This document shows, one piece after another, positions 14,253 through 20,384 of a stretch of DNA of 20,384 bases. This stretch comes from Symbiobacteriaceae bacterium. Lineage in GTDB: Bacteria; Bacillota_E; Symbiobacteriia; Symbiobacteriales; Symbiobacteriaceae. Numbering within the stretch: the first letter of the stretch is position 1; every line of letters starts with the position of its first letter. Position numbers and translations under genes: made by a program. The stretch covers positions 1 to 20,384 of the forward strand of contig DAHVXO010000031.1 of assembly GCA_027356675.1 (NCBI GenBank). Direction: 5' to 3'. Below the pieces are notes generated by a model. That model had not been told where the DNA came from, did not search any database, and saw nothing but the letters and a program-made list of their open reading frames with translations.

Positions 14253-14759
14253 TCACACGCAGGCCGTTGGAGTGGAACTGTTGTCGACAGTCAGGACACC
14301 TGAGAACTGGATAACAGCGTAGAGATCTGACTGGTCAATCGTCCCGCTGTATACGTTGGTGACGTTGCTGGAATTGGCGTTCGGGGTGGTGAATGTCACC
14401 GACACACAGACGCCCTGCGCACCCGCCGGAACGGAGGCTGAATTCGAGACCGTGAGCCCGGGCGTTCCGGAGACGAGACCCCACGCAATGGTTACCGGAG
14501 TCCCCCAGTTGTTGGTACAACGGAAGTAATTACCCGTAAAGTTTTGCCTTTTCTTCATGGACTGGGGAGTAGGATCTTGCGTGCACAAGATGAACGGGGT
14601 ATCGGTAGAATTCGGATTCGTGGTGGGATAAAACGTCCCGGCACTGGCGTTGGTGACCACCGCCGACTTGAAGCCGAAAGTCAGAGGAACCAGCGGCATG
14701 AGCCCGACCAGAGCGATGAGGAGGCTGGCCACTGCCAGGACCTTGCGCAGAACATCCAC
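14253..14759 (-). CDS. Secreted TasA/camelysin-like or DUF1102-like protein, first of three
   Basis: 168 aa, GTG 14759 with AGAGGGTGA 6 nt upstream. Signal peptide: MDVLRKVLAVASLLIALVGL plus a proline-containing stretch ending TFG, followed by FKSAVVTNA, the shared motif. Four cysteines (FILCTQ, FRCTNNW, GVCVSV, PTACV) could form two disulfides. The strand FRCTNNWGTPVTIAWGLVS is the counterpart of the TNNS strand in the other two. SVPAGAQGVCVSVTFTTPNAN and VYSGTI..FSG look like closing strands of a beta sandwich. It is the first gene after the promoter at 14872-14901 and therefore probably the most expressed. Whether it is the main subunit, a minor cap or an adhesin cannot be seen. Confidence 0.68.
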   Translation of the reverse strand: MDVLRKVLAVASLLIALVGLMPLVPLTFGFKSAVVTNASAGTFYPTTNPNSTDTPFILCTQDPTPQSMKKRQNFTGNYFRCTNNWGTPVTIAWGLVSGTPGLTVSNSASVPAGAQGVCVSVTFTTPNANSSNVTNVYSGTIDQSDLYAVIQFSGVLTVDNSSTPTACV

Positions 14760-14871
14760 GTAGGTTCACCCTCTTGTGTTCCAAAGGCCTCACTGGGCCC
14801 ATCAACCTATATGAATCCATGGACATTCGAGTCATTTACTGTCTATTGATATAGAACATTCACTTTAGCAT

Positions 14872-14901
14872 ATCATATCATGTACATCCAAGATTTGTCT
14901 A
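14872..14901 (-). promoter_or_regulatory. Extended -10 promoter of the secreted-protein/sipW operon
   Basis: On the minus strand TAGACA (14901-14896) is followed after 18 nt by TATGAT (14877-14872), preceded by TGA, which supplies the TGn extended -10 element. This is the best sigma-A-like promoter in the window. Transcription would start near 14865, about 105 nt before the GTG start of the first secreted protein. Confidence 0.65.
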
Positions 14902-15058
14902 GCGTTCAATGATACCGATAATTGCCATGATTTTGTTAAGCCCTGACAAAGGGATCCCCGCATTGCCGTATGCTCTAGTTATCGGACCGGGTCCCATGAC
15001 TGTTAATAGGTGCCAATGTTATCGCATATTCAAAGGGATCATTCCAAGTCAAATGAAT

Positions 15059-15087
15059 CGCCCCCGGCGAACTCTTCGCCGGGGGCG
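15059..15087 (-). terminator. Hairpin terminator of mrp
   Basis: A perfect 13-bp GC-rich stem (CGCCCCCGGCGAA with its complement) and a 3-nt loop, 20 nt after the mrp stop at 15107. On the minus strand it is followed by ATTCATTTGAC, so the T-run is poor. The stem strength still makes termination likely. Confidence 0.75.
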
Positions 15088-15106
15088 GTCATATGGCGGC
15101 TAGCGT

Positions 15107-16222
15107 CTAGATGATCCGAAGCTCGTCGGTCCAGATCTTGGGCGGCGAGAGCTTGACGAGCTTGCGGGCGACTTCCTGGTAAGCCTGTGCGGCCGGATGC
15201 GTTTCGTTGTCGGCGACGATTGGATCGCCGACGTCCGACCCTAGCCGGATGTCCCCCACCAAGGGGATTCGACCGATCACCTCGCACCCGAGGTTGGCGG
15301 CCAACGCCTGGGCGCCGCCCCGGCCAAAGATCTCATGCTTTTTGTCGCAGTTGTCGCAGACGAAGTAGGCCATGTTCTCGATGACGCCGACAATCCGTTG
15401 GTTGGTCCGCTGGGCCATGGACCCAACCCGGCTCGCCACCTGAGCGGCGGCAGCCTGTGGCGTGGTGACCAACACCAGGTCGGTATTGGGCAGCATCTGG
15501 CTCACGGAGAGCGCCACGTCGCCGGTCCCCGGCGGGAGGTCGATCAGCAGGTAATCCGGCTTGCCCCACTGGACGTTGGTCAGGAACTGCTCAATCATCT
15601 TGCCGAGCATGGGGCCGCGCCAGATGATCGCCTGATCCTCAGGCACCAGCGATCCGGCGGAAATGAACCGGACTCCGTGCCCCCAAACCGGCAGCAGGGT
15701 CTGCTCGTCGAGCTGCTCGGGGCGCGACATATTGCCCATCATGCGGGGAATGGAGAAACCATAGATGTCGGCGTCGATGATGCCGACTTCGTAGCCCTGC
15801 TTCTTGAGCGCGACGGCCAGGTTGACCGTGGTGGTCGACTTGCCCACGCCGCCCTTGCCGGAGGCCACACCGATAATCGTGGTCCGGGTGGCCAGCTGCA
15901 TGGTGCTGCCCATGGCGTCGCCATGGGGAGCGGCAGTGCCCCGCACCTTCGCAGCCACCGCCGCCTTCTCGGCGTCGTTCATGGCGCCGAAGAGGGTGGT
16001 GACCTGCGCGACCCCGGGGAGCTTCTTGAGAGCCGTTTCGACGTCCTGCTCGAACTTGAACTTGAGGGGGCACCCCTTGACGGTCAGGTTGATGGTGACG
16101 GCAATGTGCTCGCCATTGATCTGAATGTCCTTGACCATGTCCAAGGTGACAATATCCCTGTGCAACTCAGGGTCGTTGACGGATTTGAGTGCGTCTAACA
16201 CCTGTTCCCGGGTCACCGCCAT
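15107..16222 (-). CDS. apbC: Mrp/ApbC iron-sulfur cluster carrier ATPase
   Basis: 371 aa, ATG 16222 with GGGAGG 9 nt upstream. Residues 1-80 are the MIP18/DUF59 domain (VLDALKSVNDPELHRDIVTLDMVKDI ... KGCPLKFKFEQ), normally involved in Fe-S assembly. Residues 110-360 are a MinD/ParA-like P-loop ATPase: deviant Walker A SGKGGVGKST (121-130), DADIYGFSIPRMMG, and LLIDLPPGTGD as Walker B. Cys289-x2-Cys292 (VCDNCDKKHEIFG) is the pair that holds the 4Fe-4S cluster between two subunits. The family binds and transfers Fe-S clusters to apoproteins in the cytoplasm. It is transcribed in the same direction as pyk upstream but separated by 155 nt with inverted repeats, so it may have its own transcript. 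Confidence 0.96.
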   Translation of the reverse strand: MAVTREQVLDALKSVNDPELHRDIVTLDMVKDIQINGEHIAVTINLTVKGCPLKFKFEQDVETALKKLPGVAQVTTLFGAMNDAEKAAVAAKVRGTAAPHGDAMGSTMQLATRTTIIGVASGKGGVGKSTTTVNLAVALKKQGYEVGIIDADIYGFSIPRMMGNMSRPEQLDEQTLLPVWGHGVRFISAGSLVPEDQAIIWRGPMLGKMIEQFLTNVQWGKPDYLLIDLPPGTGDVALSVSQMLPNTDLVLVTTPQAAAAQVASRVGSMAQRTNQRIVGVIENMAYFVCDNCDKKHEIFGRGGAQALAANLGCEVIGRIPLVGDIRLGSDVGDPIVADNETHPAAQAYQEVARKLVKLSPPKIWTDELRII

Positions 16223-16277
16223 AGTTCTGTTCCTCCCGAAGCCCTATGCGAGCGGCCTAATGTATTCTTTCCGGTTC

Positions 16278-16371
16278 ATTATGACTGAAACCACGCCAGT
16301 GCGTGGTGATTCTAGTCACAGTGCCGGCTATCCCTTCTGACGACTGCCGCCCGAGTGCGAGTACGGGCGGC
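16278..16371 (-). other. Inverted repeats between pyk and mrp, possible terminator and -10 box
   Basis: Just after the pyk stop, GCCGCCCG (16346-16353) pairs with CGGGCGGC (16364-16371). Further on, ACCACGC (16290-16296) pairs with GCGTGGT (16301-16307) and is followed on the minus strand by TTTC. Neither has a good T-run. CATAAT at 16283-16278 (minus) could be a -10 box for mrp, but I see no matching -35 box. Confidence 0.35.
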
Positions 16372-16377
16372 GGCATA

Positions 16378-18129
16378 CTACCGCACGTGGGTCTGGCCCC
16401 GGAACACAATGCCGCGGGCAACGTCGAGCGTGACGACCGTGCCGTCGTGAATGCACGTGGTGGCGCCCTCAGCGCCCACAATGACCGGCTTGCCCAGTGA
16501 GAGTGCCACGACCGCAGCGTGGGATGTGAGCCCACCCTCCTCGGTCACAATGCCAGCGCACCGTTCCATGGCAGGGATGTACTCGATGTCCGTCACGGTA
16601 GTGACCAGGATGTCGCCGGTCTCAACCTTGGCCAGGTCCGCATCGCTAATCACGAGGCGCGCATGACCCGTGGCCGGCCTGAGTCCGATGCCGGTGCCTC
16701 TGACCAGCGTATCCGCCACGGTATGTACTTTAATCAGGTTGGTCGAACCCTGCACGCCCGCGGGCACGCCTGCCGTGATAACCACCAGGTCGCCATTCTC
16801 CACCAGACCGGAGTCCAGGGCGCCCTCGACTGCTCGGTCGATGAGGGCATCCGTGTCCTGCGCCTCTTCCTTGATTACCGTGACCACACCCCAGACCAGT
16901 TGGAGCTTACGGACCACTGATGCCTCAGGGGTCACGGCGATGATCGGGCAGCTGGGCCGGTACTTCGAGACCATGCGGGCGGTGAACCCGGAGTGAGTCG
17001 CCGACACGATAGCGGCAGCGCCCAAATCGGCTGCAGTCGCAACCGTGGCGTGCGAAATCGCTTCGGTGATGGTGTCAAGGGGGCCCGTCAGGCGCTTGCG
17101 ACGCAGGATGTTCTCGTAGTCCAGGGCCTCCTCCGTGCGCCGAGCGATGGTCGCCATGGTATGCACGGCCTCCACCGGGTACTGCCCGGCCGCGCTCTCG
17201 GCCGACAGCATGATGGCGTCCGTGCCATCCAGAATGGCGTTGGCCACGTCCGACGCCTCCGCCCGGGTCGGACGGGGCTTGATCACCATCGATTCGAGCA
17301 TCTGGGTGGCAGTGATGACGGGTTTGCCAAGCTGGTTAGACCGTTCGATCATTTTCTTCTGCATCAGCGGGACCTCTTCGGCCGGCACCTCCACCCCAAG
17401 GTCGCCGCGGGCAACCATGAGGCCGTCTGAGACCATCAGGATGGCGTCCAGTTCATCGAAGCCTTCCTGGCTCTCAACCTTGGAGATGATGTGCTGATCG
17501 CCCCCCGCCTCCTCCAGGACGCGCCGGATATCCAGCACGTCGGCGGCCTTGCGAATGAAGGAGCCCGCGACGAAGTCAACGCCCATGCGAACGCCGAAGC
17601 GCAGGTCGTCGATGTCCTTGGTGGCGAGCGCCGGCAGAGAAACCTTGACCCCGGGCAGGTTGACCTTCTTGCGGTCGGAGAGTTGACCACCCACGACGAC
17701 GCGGGTGCGGATCTCGGTGTCGGTCACTTCAGTGGCTTGCAAGGTGATGTTACCGTCGTCCAGCAGGACGAGGCCGCCCACGGGAACATCCTTGACGATG
17801 TGCGGATACTGGACCCAGACCCGCTCTTGGGTACCCGTCACTTCCTGCGTGGTGAGGGTGAATGCATCGCCCTCATTGAGTTGGATCTTGCCATCCTGGA
17901 AGAGACCAATCCGGATCTCCGGGCCCTTCAGATCCATCATGATCGCGATCGGACGGCCTGTCTGAGCTGCCGCCGCACGGATTGCCTCAATGCGCCGCTT
18001 GTGGTCATCCTGGGTGCCGTGGCTGAAGTTGAGGCGAGCGACATCCATACCGGCCTCGATCAGTTTGACAAGCATTTCGACGGTATCGCCTGCGGGTCCG
18101 ATGGTTGCTACGATTTTGGTCTTCCGCAC
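16378..18129 (-). CDS. pyk: Pyruvate kinase with C-terminal PEP-utilising domain
   Basis: 583 aa, GTG 18129, GGAGGGG 7 nt upstream. Converts phosphoenolpyruvate and ADP to pyruvate and ATP, the last step of glycolysis. Start MRKTKIVATIGPA, substrate loop ARLNFSHG (31-38), MMDLKGPEIRIG, catalytic Lys217 in IISKVESQEG, RGDLGVEVP (241-249), ITATQMLESM and the AEASDVANAILDGTDAIMLSAESAAGQYPVE signature. The extra domain at about 480-583 ends with EEGGLTSHAAVVALSLGKPVIVGAEGA, the PEP-utilising mobile domain found in Bacillus and Geobacillus enzymes. Residue Gln83 (GKIQLNEG) lies where K+-dependent enzymes have Glu and K+-independent enzymes Lys. pfkA is 19 nt upstream in the same operon. Confidence 0.97.
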   Translation of the reverse strand: MRKTKIVATIGPAGDTVEMLVKLIEAGMDVARLNFSHGTQDDHKRRIEAIRAAAAQTGRPIAIMMDLKGPEIRIGLFQDGKIQLNEGDAFTLTTQEVTGTQERVWVQYPHIVKDVPVGGLVLLDDGNITLQATEVTDTEIRTRVVVGGQLSDRKKVNLPGVKVSLPALATKDIDDLRFGVRMGVDFVAGSFIRKAADVLDIRRVLEEAGGDQHIISKVESQEGFDELDAILMVSDGLMVARGDLGVEVPAEEVPLMQKKMIERSNQLGKPVITATQMLESMVIKPRPTRAEASDVANAILDGTDAIMLSAESAAGQYPVEAVHTMATIARRTEEALDYENILRRKRLTGPLDTITEAISHATVATAADLGAAAIVSATHSGFTARMVSKYRPSCPIIAVTPEASVVRKLQLVWGVVTVIKEEAQDTDALIDRAVEGALDSGLVENGDLVVITAGVPAGVQGSTNLIKVHTVADTLVRGTGIGLRPATGHARLVISDADLAKVETGDILVTTVTDIEYIPAMERCAGIVTEEGGLTSHAAVVALSLGKPVIVGAEGATTCIHDGTVVTLDVARGIVFRGQTHVR

Positions 18130-18148
18130 CCTGCTACCCCTCCTTCGC

Positions 18149-19108
18149 TCAAATGGCCAGCATCTCGGCTAGATCGACGAGTTCGCGCGGGATTGGTTTA
18201 CGCTGACCCAGGGTCATCTCGAATGGTCGTGCGACAACGTCTTTGCCAGCGGTACCCACGAAGACGCCGCCCTGTCCGTCCGCCAGGAGTTCGGCGGCGC
18301 GCGCACCGAGCCGGGAGGCCAACATGGCATCTACGGCTGTGGGCGCCCCGCCCCGCTGGATGTGGCCGAGCACCGTGACACGGGTGTCGAAGCCGGTCTC
18401 GGCCATGATGGCCTCGCCGATCTTGACGCCCTGGCCGGCCCCCTCCGCCACAACGATCAGCGAATGGGCCTTCCCCCGTTCGAAGCCCCGCCGGAGGCGG
18501 GCGACCACCTGGTCGAGAGTCAGCGGGTACTCAGGGATCATGATGGACTCGGCGCCGCCGGACAGGCCGGCTGCGATAGCGATCCACCCGCTGTCGCGTC
18601 CCATGACCTCCAAAACGAAGGTGCGTTCGTGGGATGTGGCCGTGTCGCGGATCTTTCGAATGGCGTCCAGGCACGTGTTGACGGCTGTATCAAAGCCGAT
18701 CGTGTCGTCGGTGCCGAAGATGTCATTGTCGATGGTGCCCGGGATGCCAATACACGGTACACCTGCTTGGGTCAGCTTCATGGCGCCCCGGAAGGAACCG
18801 TCGCCGCCGATAACGACCAGTCCCGCGATGCCCGCCTGCTGGATATGGGCCAGGGCTTCCGCCTGCCCCTCCGGCTCCTTGAAGCGGTCACTGCGGGCCG
18901 TGCGCAGAATAGTCCCGCCGCGATGGATGATGTCACCGACCGAACTTAAGCCTAGCGGAACAAAATCGCCAGAAATGAGTCCGGCGTAACCCCGCCGGAC
19001 TCCAACTGCTTCAAGGCCAAGGGAGAGGCCACGCCGAACTACTGCGCGAACGGCAGCGTTCATGCCGGGAGCATCGCCCCCGCTGGTGAGAACGCCGATC
19101 TTCTTCAA
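18149..19108 (-). CDS. pfkA: ATP-dependent 6-phosphofructokinase
   Basis: 319 aa, the usual length for the bacterial ATP enzyme. TTG 19108 is placed 7 nt after AAGGAGG. Phosphorylates fructose 6-phosphate to fructose 1,6-bisphosphate, the committed step of glycolysis. Residues coincide with E. coli numbering: GGD 10-12, GGDGS 101-105 with Gly104, the mark of ATP rather than pyrophosphate use, and PGTIDNDI with catalytic Asp127. MGRDSGWIA and [20 protein letters not shown] are the sugar-phosphate and signature regions. It is followed by pyk 19 nt away, so the two irreversible steps of glycolysis are made together, an arrangement common in Firmicutes. The upstream 71-aa gene ends 23 nt before it. 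Confidence 0.97.
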   Translation of the reverse strand: MKKIGVLTSGGDAPGMNAAVRAVVRRGLSLGLEAVGVRRGYAGLISGDFVPLGLSSVGDIIHRGGTILRTARSDRFKEPEGQAEALAHIQQAGIAGLVVIGGDGSFRGAMKLTQAGVPCIGIPGTIDNDIFGTDDTIGFDTAVNTCLDAIRKIRDTATSHERTFVLEVMGRDSGWIAIAAGLSGGAESIMIPEYPLTLDQVVARLRRGFERGKAHSLIVVAEGAGQGVKIGEAIMAETGFDTRVTVLGHIQRGGAPTAVDAMLASRLGARAAELLADGQGGVFVGTAGKDVVARPFEMTLGQRKPIPRELVDLAEMLAI

Positions 19109-19131
19109 TGAACTGCCTCCTTACGTGCACA

Positions 19132-19347
19132 TTACTTCTTAAAGGGGCTGCGTCCGAGTGTTTCGTTCAGGATCTCGTTGGCCTCGCGGGCCTCGCCTTC
19201 GGGCACCATTAACTCAAAATGCGCACCGCCCGCTGTCGTGGAGAGTCCGGTCGGGCGAAGACTGACCAGGATTCCCTCACGTGACAGGGCATCTTTCAGC
19301 GTTTCTGCCGATTGTTTATTGGGCGCAATATAGATGACGGTCCACAC
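19132..19347 (-). CDS. Small DUF2007-like protein upstream of pfkA (71 aa)
   Basis: GTG 19347 with GGAGG about 10 nt upstream. Begins MWTVIYIAPNKQSAETLKDAL, followed by SREGILVSLRPTG, HFELMVPEGEAREANEILNETL and SPFKK. This beta-alpha-beta-beta-alpha order (strand, helix, 'EGI-V-LR', then a strand leading to 'VPE-EA-EA-EIL') fits the DUF2007 or putative signal-transducing protein family, a ferredoxin-like fold. Small proteins of this type precede pfkA in related Firmicutes as far as I recall, but I cannot verify it. No signal peptide or membrane segment. It is probably translated with pfkA and pyk, and a regulatory role in the operon is conceivable but unproven. Confidence 0.75.
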   Translation of the reverse strand: MWTVIYIAPNKQSAETLKDALSREGILVSLRPTGLSTTAGGAHFELMVPEGEAREANEILNETLGRSPFKK

Positions 19348-19707
19348 CTAAGAGTCGCCTCCTTCTGGATCCAGCGGCCGCCGACGCACGCCGGGTCGCC
19401 CGGTTTCGAGGCGGGGGCCTGAGGCGCGATTTAGTATGCGCCTCCTGCTCCTCGAAAGCCTCTACGCGGAGAATCCGAATCTGTGCGCGTGATAGAGGAA
19501 AGGCGAATCCAGTTGCTGCTGGTAATTCGAATCGCGTTGCGGCATTTCCTTCTAGCACAACATCACTTTGTTAGGGCTCGATACAAAAGTCACCTCCAGG
19601 GACGTAGCCCCTCACACATTCTGCAGGAAGCCGGGCACAAGCAGAGAATTCTTTGCGCTGGAATCCAATAGCGCCACTGTCTGTGAAAAACGAGGTGTGC
19701 CATCCAA
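19348..19707. other. Divergent intergenic region between the pfkA operon and the PNP gene
   Basis: 360 nt with no convincing gene and no convincing promoter for either side. On the minus strand a full ribosome binding site, GGAGGTGA (19597-19590), precedes TTG at 19586 and a 7-codon frame (MYRALTK, stop at 19565-19563), whose stop overlaps an ATG that opens another 3-codon frame. These could form a leader peptide upstream of the 71-aa gene, or the site could be chance. A GTG-started 80-codon frame follows (19558-19316) but overlaps the 71-aa gene and has arginine-rich, low-complexity composition, so I do not call it. No riboswitch pattern was recognised. Confidence 0.4.
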
Positions 19708-20384
19708 ATGAACGATCTACTGCAGCGCATGGAGACAGCACGGGAGGCGATTGTGGCCCGGGGCGGCGCCGGTCCGAAGGTCGGGCTGATCCTTGGCTCC
19801 GGCCTCGGTGACCTGGCTGACCGCATCGAAGATCCCGTGCGCATCCCCTACGCTGAGATTCCCCACTTCTCCGTCAGCACCGCTCCCGGCCATGCCGGAC
19901 GCCTGGTAATCGGGAAGCTCAGCGGCCAGCGGGTGGTAGCCATGCAAGGCCGCGTGCACTATTACGAAGGCTACACCATGCAGCAGGTCACTTTCCCGGT
20001 GCGGGTGATGAAGGCGCTGGGGTGCGAGTCCCTGATCGTAACATGCGCGTCCGGCGGCCTGAACCCGGGTTTTAGCGCCGGTGATCTCATGCTGATTGTG
20101 GATCACATCAACATGATGGGCGAAGACCCACTGCGGGGGCCCAATGCCGAGGGTCTGTGGCCCCGCTTCCCGGCCATGGTGGGGGCCTATACACCACATT
20201 TGCAGGATATCGCCAGAGATGTGGCGGCCGAACTTGGCATCGACCTGCGGCAGGGCGTATACTCGCCCATCGCCGGACCGTGCTATAACACCAGTGCGGA
20301 ACTGCGGATGCTTCAGCTACTAGGCTGGGATTTCGCAGTCAGAAAATTAGTTTTACCGTCGGCGACGAGGGGGCTTTTTTCGAG
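19708..20384 (+). CDS. punA: Purine nucleoside phosphorylase (class II family), 3' part missing or interrupted
   Basis: ATG 19708; the frame runs off the window (225 codons) without a stop. Phosphorolysis of purine nucleosides to free base and ribose 1-phosphate. Recognisable: LILGSGLGDLAD (28-37), phosphate site STAPGHAGRLVIGK, GRVHYYEGY (81-89), VTCASGGLNPGFSAGDLMLIVDHINMMGEDPLRGPN and GVYSPIAGPCYNTSAELRMLQLLGWD (to residue 208). Family members continue with AVGMSTVPE-like sequence, but here FAVRKLVLPSATRGLF follows, so homology breaks at about 20331. Asn194 in GPCYNTSAE replaces the Glu that binds the purine base N1 (GPxYET), and the usual NAAGG or NACGG stretch is CASGG. It is transcribed divergently from the pfkA operon. 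Confidence 0.88.
   Translation, partial: MNDLLQRMETAREAIVARGGAGPKVGLILGSGLGDLADRIEDPVRIPYAEIPHFSVSTAPGHAGRLVIGKLSGQRVVAMQGRVHYYEGYTMQQVTFPVRVMKALGCESLIVTCASGGLNPGFSAGDLMLIVDHINMMGEDPLRGPNAEGLWPRFPAMVGAYTPHLQDIARDVAAELGIDLRQGVYSPIAGPCYNTSAELRMLQLLGWDFAVRKLVLPSATRGLFS

Larger units (their letters stand above)
14760..15106. other. AT-rich intergenic region with promoter, palindrome and terminator
   Basis: No gene found. On the minus strand it holds the terminator of the mrp gene (15059-15087) and the promoter of the secreted-protein operon (14872-14901), giving a leader of about 105 nt. A perfect palindrome of 11 nt with one central base, GGACCGGGTCC at 14984-14994, may be an operator. 14820-15058 is clearly richer in A and T than the surrounding coding sequence. 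Confidence 0.6.

Noticed and set aside
14239..14256. GTG 14256 as start of the second secreted protein
   Set aside because: It overlaps the preceding stop and includes GGGAGGTGA, which is the ribosome binding site for TTG 14238; the signal peptide begins properly at the latter.
19316..19558. 80-codon minus-strand frame with GTG start upstream of the 71-aa gene
   Set aside because: It overlaps the start of the 71-aa gene in another frame, has arginine-rich low-complexity sequence typical of a GC-biased accidental frame, and no family features.

Overview
The window looks like a chromosomal segment of a high-GC Gram-positive bacterium, with Symbiobacterium or a related deep Clostridia lineage as my best guess. 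Reasons: strong GGAGG-type ribosome binding sites, most genes starting with GTG or TTG (about 13 of 20), a SipW-type signal peptidase, an ATP-type PfkA next to a pyruvate kinase with the C-terminal PEP-utilising domain, and a PolA without proofreading residues. The taxon is inferred from gene content and style, not from a marker-gene comparison.

Layout. 1-4100 (minus): DNA repair and cofactor operon polA > mutM > small 68-aa protein > coaE (coaE runs off the left edge). 4282-6716 (minus): ECF sigma factor > zinc-type anti-sigma factor with a DUF4349-like outer domain > SIMPL/DUF541 protein, with an ECF-like promoter in front of the sigma gene suggesting autoregulation. 6998-7083 (plus): tRNA-Leu(CAA) with promoter and terminator. 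7308-10550 (plus): single-domain response regulator, a CHASE3-HAMP-GAF-PAS histidine kinase broken by one in-frame TGA, and a small unknown gene with no normal start codon, closed by a strong hairpin that the converging operon can share.

10577-14759 (minus): an envelope locus of three small secreted beta-rich proteins that share a motif just after the signal peptide, a SipW/ER-type signal peptidase I with a large extra membrane domain, and a DUF5305-like bitopic protein with a duplicated cytoplasmic module. It is driven by a good extended -10 promoter in an AT-rich island. This is the best candidate for a little-described system: probably a TasA/camelysin/archaeal-bundling-pilus-like surface fibre or sheath with its own processing peptidase and assembly partner.

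15107-19347 (minus): housekeeping metabolism, a 71-aa DUF2007-like protein > pfkA > pyk, then Mrp/ApbC (Fe-S carrier ATPase). 19708-end (plus): purine nucleoside phosphorylase whose family similarity stops at about 20331, where unrelated AT-richer sequence follows. This suggests an insertion-element edge or assembly break. No CRISPR array, rRNA or complete insertion sequence was seen.
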